NCBI GenBank assembly: GCA_027315365.1
Contig: DAHUYF010000161.1
Location: forward strand, 1 to 37,024
DNA: 37,024 bases
Direction of reading: 5' to 3'
Origin: Rhodospirillales bacterium
GTDB lineage: Bacteria > Pseudomonadota > Alphaproteobacteria > ATCC43930 > CGMCC-115725
Both the position numbers and the translations under genes were made by a program. Positions 17,649 to 26,765 of this stretch are shown one piece after another (position 1 is the stretch's first letter; each line of letters starts with the position of its first letter). Under the pieces are notes generated by a model, which ran no database searches, was not told the DNA's origin, and saw only the letters and a list, made by a program, of their open reading frames with translations.

Positions 17649-18790
17649 AGCCCCGCCAGGCGCTGGTAATCGGCGGGCTCGTTATAGGCCTGGACGGCAA
17701 GCCGCAGCCAGAGCGCGCCGGACTCCGCGTTGACCGCGACCTCGATGCGGTGCTCGTCGGCGAGCCGTCGCCGCAGCGCCAGGGCACGCTCGGGCGAGGC
17801 CTCGCCGGCGAGCGGCAGCCGCACCGTCGCCATGGCGGCGAAGCTGCTCTCCGGCCCGCCGAGGCCGGTGCGCCAGCCCTCGGCGAGACCACGAGCCGCC
17901 GCCCGCGCCAGCACCGTGTTGCGCGCCATCAGCGCCTCACCGCCGAGCCGGCGGTGAAAGGCGAGCGCCGCCGGCAGCGCGAGGAAAGGCGTAGGGTCGC
18001 GCGTACCGGTCCAGTCGAACTCGGCGGTGAAGCCGGCGCCGTAGCCATGCGAGATGGCGAGCGGATGGATCAGCCGCTGCAGCGGCGGCTCGGCCCAGAG
18101 AAAGCCGCAGCCGCGCGGCGCCATCAGCCATTTGTGGCAATTCCCGACATACCAGTCGGCGCCGGTCGCGGCAGGATCGAGCGGCACCAGGCCGGGCGCG
18201 TGAGCGCCGTCGATCAGCACGCGCGCGCCGGCGCCCCGCGCCAGGCGCGCGAGATCGGCCACCGGCAGGACGAGTGCGCTGTGCGAGGCGACATGATCGA
18301 AGATCGCCAGCCGCGTGCGCGGGCCGAGGCGCGCTGCAACCGCAGCGATGATCGCGGCGTCATCGGCCACCGGCAGCGGAATCTCCGCCTCGACCAGCCG
18401 GGCGCCGCCGCGCGACGCGACGTGGCGGGCCGCCTTGGCGATCGCGCCATAGGCGAGGCTGGTAATGAGGATCTCGTCCCCGGGGACGAAATCAAGCGCG
18501 CGCAGCACCGCATTGCAGCCGGTCGTGGCATTGTCGACAAAGACGACGTCTTCGCCGCGCACGCCGAGATGGCCGGCAAGCGCCGCCGCCGCCTGGCGCA
18601 GCAGGCCGGGCAGTTCTTCGGCGAAGAAGTGCGTCGGATTGCGCTCGATGCGCCGGCGCCACACCTCCTGTTCCTGCAGCACGGCGTTGGGCGTGACGCC
18701 ATAGCCGCCGTGATTGAGATAGGTGACCGCGGGGTCGAGCGGCCATTCCGGCCGCAGCGCCGCGCCGAGGGCGGCGGGCGGCGCGCTCAC
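17642..18790 (-). CDS. Class V aminotransferase, isopenicillin N epimerase-like
   Basis: A 382-residue PLP enzyme of fold type I. It has the N-terminal signature TYLNHGGYG, the DNATTGCNAVLR cofactor loop, the Asp194-x-x-His197 pair (LIDGAHAPG) and the PLP Lys220 in GNCHKWLMAPRGCGFLW. Relatives include isopenicillin N epimerase, EgtE-type C-S lyases and cysteine-desulfurase-like enzymes, so the reaction cannot be fixed. The frame is open far upstream to 19486; the GTG at 18790 is chosen because it precedes the conserved start by about 20 residues and forms a GTGA overlap with the ORF upstream. It overlaps the sulfatase-like gene by 7 bases. Confidence 0.88.
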   Translation of the reverse strand: MSAPPAALGAALRPEWPLDPAVTYLNHGGYGVTPNAVLQEQEVWRRRIERNPTHFFAEELPGLLRQAAAALAGHLGVRGEDVVFVDNATTGCNAVLRALDFVPGDEILITSLAYGAIAKAARHVASRGGARLVEAEIPLPVADDAAIIAAVAARLGPRTRLAIFDHVASHSALVLPVADLARLARGAGARVLIDGAHAPGLVPLDPAATGADWYVGNCHKWLMAPRGCGFLWAEPPLQRLIHPLAISHGYGAGFTAEFDWTGTRDPTPFLALPAALAFHRRLGGEALMARNTVLARAAARGLAEGWRTGLGGPESSFAAMATVRLPLAGEASPERALALRRRLADEHRIEVAVNAESGALWLRLAVQAYNEPADYQRLAGLW

Positions 18791-18978
18791 GCCCGCTCCG
18801 CCGGTGCGGTGGCGACCGCATTGCCGCCGGCGGCGGCGGCTTCGGCGCCCACCGACCCGGCGCGTGCGTTCCGGGCCACCACGATGCCGGCTTCGGACAT
18901 CACGGTCGGCTTCGCGACGCTCCAACGTTCCTGCGGCGGCATCGGCATGGCGTTCCTGCGGCCGGCCATATTGCCCAT
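18787..18978 (-). pseudogene. Remnant of a gamma-glutamyltransferase gene (N-terminus only)
   Basis: A 63-residue ORF whose residues 18-58 read like the first section of gamma-glutamyltransferase family proteins: RWSVAKPTVMSEAGIVVARN, then Ala/Gly-rich residues and AAAAGGNAVATA, where intact enzymes have LAAGGNAVDAAVATA. The frame ends at TGA just after this block, where the enzyme should continue for about 500 more residues. The stop overlaps the GTG start of the aminotransferase (GTGA), so the fragment may still be translated as a leader. Seen: the motif and the stop. Inferred: deletion of the rest of the gene. Confidence 0.6.
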
Positions 18979-19067
18979 AGCGGCGTGCCCGCTTCAAGGA
19001 TGGCAGAGCGCCGGCCGACTCACCATCTCTTGAGGACGCGCCTGTCCGTCCCGGGAAGGAGATTGCC

Positions 19068-19502
19068 ATGACCGTTGCCGATATCCTGCACCATAAGGGC
19101 CGCCACGTCTCTACCGTGCGCTCGATCGACCCGGTGGGAACCGCGATCCGCAAGCTCGACGAAGAGCGCATCGGTGCGCTCGTCGTGCTCGACCGCTGGG
19201 GCAAGCTCGCCGGCATGTTCTCCGAACGCGACGTGATCCATGCGCTGGCGAGGGACGGCGCCGCGGCACTGGAGTTCGAGGTGCACGAGCTGATGACGCC
19301 CGACGTCACCACCTGCACGCCGACCGACCGGCTCGGCGCGGCGATGGAAGTGATGACCGCGCATCGCGTGCGGCACCTGCCGGTGATGGAGGAAGGCCGG
19401 ATCGTCGGCCTCATCAGCATCGGCGACCTGGTCAAGCATCGCCTCGACGAGAAGGAGCAGGAGGCGGCGGTGCTGCGCGACATCACCCGCGCCCGCCGCT
19501 AG
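19068..19502 (+). CDS. CBS domain-containing protein
   Basis: A 144-residue protein made of two CBS domains. The first (about 8-65) contains TVRSIDPVGTAIRKLDEERIGALVVLD and LAGMFSERDVIHALA. The second (about 75-135) contains HELMTPDVTTCTPTDRLGAAMEVMTAHRVRHLPVME and VGLISIGDLVKHRL. Stand-alone CBS pairs bind adenine nucleotides and often modulate other proteins. AAGGAG upstream of the ATG supports the start. No enzymatic domain is present. It precedes queA by 138 bases and is probably a separate unit. Confidence 0.94.
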   Translation: MTVADILHHKGRHVSTVRSIDPVGTAIRKLDEERIGALVVLDRWGKLAGMFSERDVIHALARDGAAALEFEVHELMTPDVTTCTPTDRLGAAMEVMTAHRVRHLPVMEEGRIVGLISIGDLVKHRLDEKEQEAAVLRDITRARR

Positions 19503-19640
19503 GCCCCGCGCAACGCAAAACGTTGTCGCGTGCGGGCGCCAGCGGTTGCCCTCGCAACCGCGAAAGCCCCGCGCATCCCCGGCCTTTTCTCCGCCGCCGA
19601 CCTCGCTTCACGCGTTCCCTTGTGCTATCAGCGCCGCGCC

Positions 19641-21799
<2,159 letters not shown>

Positions 21800-21805
21800 G
21801 CGACC

Positions 21806-22258
21806 ATGTCGACACCCCTGAAACAGCTCGGCCACGGCACGCGGCCGCCGGCATCGCCGGCGACGGCGCTGCTGGAGCGGGTGGCAAACCCGCATCCGGG
21901 CACGGCCTATGTGGTGCGCTTCACCTGCCCGGAATTCACCGCGCTGTGCCCGGTCACCGGCCAGCCGGATTTCGCCCACCTCGTCATCGATTACGTGCCG
22001 CGGCGCTGGCTGGTGGAGAGCAAGTCGCTGAAGCTGTTTCTCGGCGCGTTCCGCAACCACGGCGCCTTCCACGAGGATTGCACGCTGGCGGTGGCGCGCC
22101 GGCTGGAGAAGCTGCTGGCGCCGCGCTGGCTGCGCATCGGCGGCTACTGGTATCCGCGCGGCGGGATGCCGATCGACGTGTTCTATCAGAGCGGCGCGCC
22201 GCCGCGCGGCGTGTGGCTGCCGGACCACGGCGTGGCGCCTTATCGCGGGCGCGGGTAA
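21806..22258 (+). CDS. queF: NADPH-dependent 7-cyano-7-deazaguanine reductase QueF
   Basis: A 150-residue QueF of the short (unimodular) type, which reduces the nitrile preQ0 to the amine preQ1. The catalytic Cys48 and Asp55 are in [14 protein letters not shown], the NADPH-binding QueF motif ESKSLK is at 71-76, and HGAFHED (with His89-Glu90) follows. It acts just before Tgt in the pathway, so its position between tgt and queG is logical. Confidence 0.97.
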   Translation: MSTPLKQLGHGTRPPASPATALLERVANPHPGTAYVVRFTCPEFTALCPVTGQPDFAHLVIDYVPRRWLVESKSLKLFLGAFRNHGAFHEDCTLAVARRLEKLLAPRWLRIGGYWYPRGGMPIDVFYQSGAPPRGVWLPDHGVAPYRGRG

Positions 22259-22300
22259 GCGACGGCCGGGCCGCGTGACGGCGGCCGAGCGAGGCGAGCG

Positions 22301-23491
22301 ATGAACGCCGAGATCAAAGAGGCCATCCGCGACGAGGCGCTGCGCCTGGGTTTCGACGCCGTGGGATTCGCGCCCCCGCGCCTCGCGCAAGAAGCCCGGG
22401 CGCATCTCGTCGAGTTCCTGGCGCGGGGATATCACGGCGATATGGGCTGGCTCGCCGCGCGCGCCGATGAGCGCTCCGATCCCCAGACGCTGTGGCCCGA
22501 GGCGCGCAGCGTCGTCGTGCTCGGCCTCAACTACGCTCCCGAGGAGGACCCGCTGCCGGCGCTCAGGCGGCGCGAGCGCGGCGTCGTCTCGGTTTATGCG
22601 CAGGGCCGCGACTATCATGACGTGATCAAGGCGCGGCTCAAGGCGCTGGCGCACTGGATCGACGGGCGGTGGCCCGGCGCGCTCAAGCTCTTCGTCGACA
22701 CCGCGCCGGTGATGGAGAAGCCGCTTGCCGCCGCGGCCGGGCTGGGCTGGCAGGGCAAGCACACCAACCTGGTGTCGCGCGATTTCGGCTCCTGGCTGTT
22801 CCTCGGCGAGATCTATCTCGCGCTGGAGCTGCCGCCCGACCCGGCGGAGACCGATCATTGCGGCGCCTGCCGGCGCTGTCTCGACGTCTGCCCGACGGCG
22901 GCGTTTCCCGCTCCCTACCGGCTCGATGCGCGGCGCTGCATCTCCTACCTGACCATCGAGCACAAAGGGCATATCGACGCCGAGCTGCGGCCGCTGATCG
23001 GCAACCGCATCTATGGCTGCGACGATTGCCTGGCCGTCTGCCCCTGGAACAAATTCGCCCGCGCCACCCCCGAGCCCGGCTTCCGCCCGCGCACGGCGCT
23101 CGCCGCACCGCGCCTCGCCGAACTCGCCCGGCTCGACGACGCGGGCTTCCGCGCCCTGTTCTCGGGCTCGCCGGTCAAGCGCATCGGCCGCGACCGCTTC
23201 CTGCGCAACGTGCTGATCGCCATCGGCAACAGCGGCGACGCGGCGCTGCTGCCCGCGGCCGAGGCGCGGCTCGACGATGCCTCGGCGCTGGTGCGGGCGA
23301 TGGCGGCCTGGGCGCTGCAACGCCTCGCCGCGGCGCCCGCGGCGGCGGCCCACCGCACCGCCCGGCTGGCGCGGGAGGAGAACGCAGCGGTGCGCGCGGA
23401 ATGGCACGCCGGCGACAAGCACGGCAACCGAGGCTTGCCGACGGGCGGGAATCATTCTTATCTCCAGGCGGACGAGGCGGAGGGATCATGA
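22301..23491 (+). CDS. queG: Epoxyqueuosine reductase QueG
   Basis: A 396-residue cobalamin- and iron-sulfur-dependent reductase that converts epoxyqueuosine to queuosine in tRNA. The catalytic Asp134 lies in [13 protein letters not shown], and [21 protein letters not shown] is the family signature. Two 4Fe-4S clusters are supplied by Cys187, 190, 193, 197 ([12 protein letters not shown]) and Cys213, 240, 243, 247 ([14 protein letters not shown]). A HEAT-like C-terminal repeat (about 290-345) binds tRNA. The queA-tgt-queF-queG run gives the late queuosine pathway; queCDE genes for preQ0 are not in the window. Its stop overlaps the cupin start. Confidence 0.97.
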   Translation: MNAEIKEAIRDEALRLGFDAVGFAPPRLAQEARAHLVEFLARGYHGDMGWLAARADERSDPQTLWPEARSVVVLGLNYAPEEDPLPALRRRERGVVSVYAQGRDYHDVIKARLKALAHWIDGRWPGALKLFVDTAPVMEKPLAAAAGLGWQGKHTNLVSRDFGSWLFLGEIYLALELPPDPAETDHCGACRRCLDVCPTAAFPAPYRLDARRCISYLTIEHKGHIDAELRPLIGNRIYGCDDCLAVCPWNKFARATPEPGFRPRTALAAPRLAELARLDDAGFRALFSGSPVKRIGRDRFLRNVLIAIGNSGDAALLPAAEARLDDASALVRAMAAWALQRLAAAPAAAAHRTARLAREENAAVRAEWHAGDKHGNRGLPTGGNHSYLQADEAEGS

Positions 23492-23949
23492 GCGGCACGA
23501 ACGACTGGCGCGAGCAGGGCGTCCGGGTGGTCCGGGGCACGGAACTCGACCCCAATACGGCGCAGACGCCGGGCATGAGCCGGGCCTCCGCCATCACCTA
23601 TGCCCGCCACGGCGCGCAGAAGCTGTGGGCCGGCACCGTCACCATCCATGCCAACGCCAAGACCGGCGCCCATCACCATGGCGAGGTCGAGAGCGTGATC
23701 TATGTGGTGAAGGGCAAGGCGCGCATGCGCTGGGGCGAGCGGCTCGAATTCGTCGCCGAGGCCGGGCCGGGGGATTTCATCTACGTCCCGCCCTACGTGC
23801 CGCATCAGGAGATCAACGCCAGCAGCAGCGAGCCGCTGGAATGCGTGCTGTGCCGCAGCGGCCAGGAGCCGGTGGTGGTCAACCTCGACATCACCCCGGT
23901 CGAACCGCCGGAAGAGGTGCGCTGGATCGACCCGATCCATCGCTCCTGA
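23488..23949 (+). CDS. Cupin domain-containing protein
   Basis: A 153-residue single-cupin protein. The metal-binding cupin motif 1 is [24 protein letters not shown] and motif 2 is [17 protein letters not shown], with the expected three His and one Glu. Such proteins are dioxygenases, isomerases or small-molecule sensors, and the substrate is unknown. Its ATG overlaps the queG stop by 4 bases, so it is transcribed with the queuosine genes; whether it acts on a queuosine intermediate is not known. Confidence 0.9.
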   Translation: MSGTNDWREQGVRVVRGTELDPNTAQTPGMSRASAITYARHGAQKLWAGTVTIHANAKTGAHHHGEVESVIYVVKGKARMRWGERLEFVAEAGPGDFIYVPPYVPHQEINASSSEPLECVLCRSGQEPVVVNLDITPVEPPEEVRWIDPIHRS

Positions 23950-23994
23950 TCCCGGCCGCCCCGCGGCGCAGTTCCGCGCTCGCGCAGCGCGCCC

Positions 23995-24023
23995 TTGACT
24001 GTTTCATGGGCCCCCGCGACAAT
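23995..24023 (+). promoter_or_regulatory. Sigma-70-type promoter of the thioesterase-MarR operon
   Basis: TTGACT (23995-24000), a 17-base spacer and GACAAT (24018-24023) make a good -35/-10 pair ahead of the thioesterase gene. A palindrome follows immediately downstream, over the expected start of transcription. Confidence 0.6.
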
Positions 24024-24026
24024 GTA

Positions 24027-24040
24027 GTTCATACCTGAAC
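24027..24040. promoter_or_regulatory. Palindromic operator candidate for the MarR regulator
   Basis: GTTCA-TACC-TGAAC is a perfect 5-bp inverted repeat with partial symmetry beyond it. It lies 3 bases after the -10 box, where a bound repressor would block transcription. The downstream operon contains a MarR gene, so autoregulation is the simplest reading. Confidence 0.55.
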
Positions 24041-24119
24041 CATATTGCGAGCCCCCGGCACTCCCAGGCGTGCCTGCCTGCCGGGCGCCTTCGCAATACC
24101 GAACCGCGAGAGAGCGTAA

Positions 24120-24575
24120 GTGTCCCTTCAGCCACAGGACCTCAACTTTCAAGAGCGGGTGCGCGGTAGTTTCGCGCGGCAGCGGGTCATGCAGACGCTC
24201 GGCATCGAAATCGTGCGGTTAGAGCCAGGCGAAATCGAATTGGCGATGCCCCATGATTCCGCCTATACGCAGCAGCATGGTTTCATGCATGCCGGCATCA
24301 TGACAACGGCCCTGGACAGCGCCTGCGGCTATGCGGCCTTCTCGCTCATGCCGGCGGAGGCCGCTGTTCTGACCGTCGAGTTCAAGACCAATCTTCTCGC
24401 GCCCGCCAAGGGCGAGCGGTTTCTGTTTCGTGGCCAAGTCATCAAGCCCGGCAGAACGCTGACGGTATGTGAGGCCCGGGCGTTTGCACTGACAAGCCAT
24501 GCTGGGGAGCGCCTCATCGCTACGATGACCGGCACGTTGATGGCGGTGTTCGATCGTCAAGGCATCGTCCAGTAG
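24120..24575 (+). CDS. PaaI-family hotdog thioesterase
   Basis: A 151-residue hotdog-fold protein of the PaaI/YbgC-like class. Family signature residues are seen in AYTQQHGFMHAGIMTTALDSACGYAA, where HGGxxxxxxD-type active sites place an acidic residue near the start of the long helix. VLTVEFKTNLLAPAKGERFLFRGQVIKPGRTL forms the second strand block. It probably hydrolyses an acyl- or aroyl-CoA thioester. The GTG at 24120 is taken as start; GAGAG lies about ten bases upstream. It is 13 bases upstream of a MarR gene and they share a promoter. Confidence 0.85.
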   Translation: MSLQPQDLNFQERVRGSFARQRVMQTLGIEIVRLEPGEIELAMPHDSAYTQQHGFMHAGIMTTALDSACGYAAFSLMPAEAAVLTVEFKTNLLAPAKGERFLFRGQVIKPGRTLTVCEARAFALTSHAGERLIATMTGTLMAVFDRQGIVQ

Positions 24576-24588
24576 CCTGCGCTCAAGG

Positions 24589-25008
24589 ATGAGGTCACGG
24601 CCGCGCCTCTTCCACCTGATGTCGATGGCGCAGCATCGACTGCTGAAGAACACGGATGCCGTTTTTGGCAAGGCGCTCGGCATCAGCATGGCGCAGCTTG
24701 GCGTGCTGTTCATCCTGGAGATGAACCCGGGCGCCATACTCAAGGAAATGAGCGAGGCGCTCGGGATCAACAAGTCCGCGATCACGACGTTGATCGATCG
24801 TATGGAAGGTGCCGGCCTGGTCCGGCGCCAGCCCTCCGACCAGGACGGCCGGGCCGTGCATCTTTTCGCGACGTCCGAAGGGCTCGCTAAAGCCGTGGCA
24901 GCGCGACCGATTCTCGCGCGCCTCAATGCGCGGGTCACGGAAGGCTTCGATGAGCGCGAGATCGCGACGGTCGGTCGGTTTCTCCAGTCGATCATCGAGC
25001 GCTTCTAA
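24589..25008 (+). CDS. MarR-family transcriptional regulator
   Basis: A 139-residue winged-helix protein of the MarR family. It has the N-terminal dimerisation helix (LFHLMSMAQHRLLKNTDAVF), GISMAQLGVLFILEMNPGAILKEMSEALGINKSAITTLIDRME for the HTH, and the wing LVRRQPSDQDGRAVHLFATSEG with the family DxDGR residues. Such proteins usually repress their own operon and release DNA when bound by a phenolic or acyl-CoA ligand. It follows the thioesterase gene by 13 bases. Confidence 0.92.
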   Translation: MRSRPRLFHLMSMAQHRLLKNTDAVFGKALGISMAQLGVLFILEMNPGAILKEMSEALGINKSAITTLIDRMEGAGLVRRQPSDQDGRAVHLFATSEGLAKAVAARPILARLNARVTEGFDEREIATVGRFLQSIIERF

Positions 25009-25209
25009 GAAAGAGGAGAAAGCCTCATAGCCTCCACTCGACCTTCAGAGTTGCTGCGCCGCCGCCTCTCTCCACCGGGGCAATCGGGCGACCGCGCCCG
25101 GTTTCGCCGGCGGTTCATCGGCGCAAATTTCAAACCGGGACACCACCCGGCGTCCGTGCCGCTGTCCGTGCCGCTTGCGGCGCCCGAGTCTTCCAGCTAG
25201 GGTGCCGGC

Positions 25210-25331
25210 GATGGTGACGCTCTTGCCCCGATCCCGCTCGTATTGGCGCCGCTGGTTCAGTCCGGCGGCCTAGGATCGCGCAGCACGTCGCAGACCCGAA
25301 GCCGCCCCTCCGAGGCGGCTTTCGCGTTTTC
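25210..25331 (+). ncRNA. Candidate small RNA bounded by a promoter-like pair and a terminator
   Basis: About 120 bases run from the expected start after TAGGGT (25198-25203) to the terminator at 25299-25331. The stretch has no long ORF and contains GC-rich self-complementary segments (GGCGCCGC, CCGGCGGCC). The terminator is 290 bases from the nearest upstream plus-strand gene, too far to belong obviously to the MarR gene. This is a structural inference only. Confidence 0.2.
25299..25331 (+). terminator. Rho-independent terminator
   Basis: AAGCCGCC (25299-25306), loop CCTCCGA and GGCGGCTT (25314-25321) form a perfect 8-bp stem, followed by TCGCGTTTTC. The T-run is on the plus strand, so it ends plus-strand transcription. 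Confidence 0.75.
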
Positions 25332-25397
25332 TCGAGATCACGGTTCAGCGTCGAACACCCGCCCGAGGGACGGCTTCCAGCAGAAGGAAGCTGAGCC

Positions 25398-25553
25398 ATG
25401 AAGGATTTCGATGTCGTCACCGGCCCGGCGCCGTCCAGGCTGAAGCCCGAAGCGCCGCCGCGCGAGGCGGCGCGCGCGAGCGCGGCGCCGCCATCGCCGC
25501 TCGATCGGGCCGCGGCAAGCGCGCGCGAGGTCAGCCGGAGCGGGCCGCCTTGA
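25398..25553 (+). CDS. Hypothetical 51-residue protein
   Basis: A short ORF with a good Shine-Dalgarno (AAGGAAG, 25384-25390) eight bases before its ATG. It encodes MKDFDVVTGPAPSRL followed by a Pro/Ala/Arg-rich, probably disordered tail. Third codon positions are mostly G or C, as in the neighbours. Its last 23 bases overlap the 3' end of the reductase gene on the other strand. No homologue is recognised and it may be chance. Confidence 0.4.
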   Translation: MKDFDVVTGPAPSRLKPEAPPREAARASAAPPSPLDRAAASAREVSRSGPP

Positions 25554-26760
25554 GCAGGTCGGAGAGCTTGCGCTGGGGATCGGCGAGCGCGTCCTTCGGC
25601 AACACCGCGCGGGTCGCGACAAGGCGGCGCAGCACCGCCATGTCGCGGCCGTTATTGACGGTGATCGCCGCGGCGATGCGCCCCTCCGGGTCGAGGCCGA
25701 GCAGCGTGAAGGCGGCGGCGGGATCGCCGCGCAGCACCAGCTCGAGGCTCGCCTCGAACAGCCCCAGCGCCTGGATGTTGCAATCGTACTGATCGCTCCA
25801 CAGCCAAGGCAGCTCGGCATAGGGCTCGCCGGCACCCAGCATGGAAGCGGCGACGGCCGCCGCCTGGTTGAGCGCGACCTGCCAGGATTCGACGCGGATG
25901 GCGCGGCCGAGCAGCGGGTTGTCGTGCCGCGTGACATCGCCGGCGGCGAAGATGTCGGGGTCGCTGGTGCGGCCCCGCGCGTCGACGCGGATGCCGTCCT
26001 CGACCGCCAGCCCGGCCGCCTCGGCAAGTGCCGTATTGGGCTCGGCGCCGATGCCGGCGATCACGAGGTCGGCGGGATAGGCCGCGCGCGCCGTCTCGAC
26101 CAGCGTCCGGCCGTCGGCGCCGCGGGCAATGGCATTGAGCCGTGCGCCGAACTCGAAGACGACGCCATGGCGCTCGTGGAGCGCGCGCACCGCCTCGCCG
26201 ACCGGCGCGGGCACGGCGCGGCTCATCGGCCGCGGCGCCATCTCCAGCACGCTGACCGAGGCGCCGAGCTGCCGCGCCGAGGCGGCGATCTCCAGCCCGA
26301 TGAAGCCGCCACCGATCATCACCAGTTCGAGGCCCGGCCGCAGCGCCGCGCGGATGCGCTCGGCATCCGACAGGCTGCGCAGATAGTGGACCGGCTCGGC
26401 GGTGAAGGGCGCCGGCAGCCTGCGCCCGCGGCAGCCCGTCGCCAGCAGCAGCCGGTCGTAAGGGACGCGCTCGCCGCCGGCAAGCGCGACGGTCTTGCCG
26501 GCGCGGTCGATACCGAGCGCGGCCGCGCCGAGCCGCAGGCGGATGCGCTGCTCGGCGTAGAAGCTTTCCGGCTTCAGCCAGAGCCGCCCCGGCTGGAGCC
26601 CTTCGATAAGGAAGGCCTTGGAGAGCGGCGGCCGGTCATAGGGCAGATGCGGCTCGTCGCCGATCAGCAGGATGTCGGCCTCGGGCGCCTTCTGGCGCAG
26701 CACCTCTGCCGCGCGCATGCCCGCGGGACCGGCGCCGATGATGACGAAGCGGCTCGGCAC
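25531..26760 (-). CDS. FAD-dependent NAD(P)H oxidoreductase (ferredoxin/rhodocoxin reductase type), possible BoxB electron donor
   Basis: A 409-residue flavoprotein. The FAD-binding GAGPAGMRAAEVL is at the N-terminus, the NAD(P)-binding MIGGGFIGLEIAA is in the middle, and GIRVDARGRTSDPDIFAAGDV with the C-terminal WSDQYDCNIQALG domain is typical of putidaredoxin-, rhodocoxin- and HcaD-type reductases. These pass electrons from NAD(P)H to a small ferredoxin. The GTG at 26760 follows the boxB stop by 5 bases. As third gene after boxC-boxB, it may replace BoxA, the usual BoxB reductase. No ferredoxin gene is adjacent, so the carrier is open. Confidence 0.9.
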   Translation of the reverse strand: MPSRFVIIGAGPAGMRAAEVLRQKAPEADILLIGDEPHLPYDRPPLSKAFLIEGLQPGRLWLKPESFYAEQRIRLRLGAAALGIDRAGKTVALAGGERVPYDRLLLATGCRGRRLPAPFTAEPVHYLRSLSDAERIRAALRPGLELVMIGGGFIGLEIAASARQLGASVSVLEMAPRPMSRAVPAPVGEAVRALHERHGVVFEFGARLNAIARGADGRTLVETARAAYPADLVIAGIGAEPNTALAEAAGLAVEDGIRVDARGRTSDPDIFAAGDVTRHDNPLLGRAIRVESWQVALNQAAAVAASMLGAGEPYAELPWLWSDQYDCNIQALGLFEASLELVLRGDPAAAFTLLGLDPEGRIAAAITVNNGRDMAVLRRLVATRAVLPKDALADPQRKLSDLLKAARSG

Positions 26761-26765
26761 GGCGC

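Larger units (their letters stand above)
25009..25397. other. Intergenic region after the MarR gene
   Basis: A 389-base stretch without a convincing gene. It contains a -35/-10-like pair (TTGCGG at 25175-25180, 17-base gap, TAGGGT at 25198-25203) and a strong plus-strand terminator at 25299-25331, which together could bound a small RNA. No conserved RNA family is recognised. The rest shows nothing clear. Confidence 0.5.

Noticed and set aside
17642-19486. 614-residue extended frame of the aminotransferase
   Set aside because: The part before 18790 lies antisense to the CBS gene and across the gap, has no motif, and the aminotransferase family starts near the GTG at 18790.
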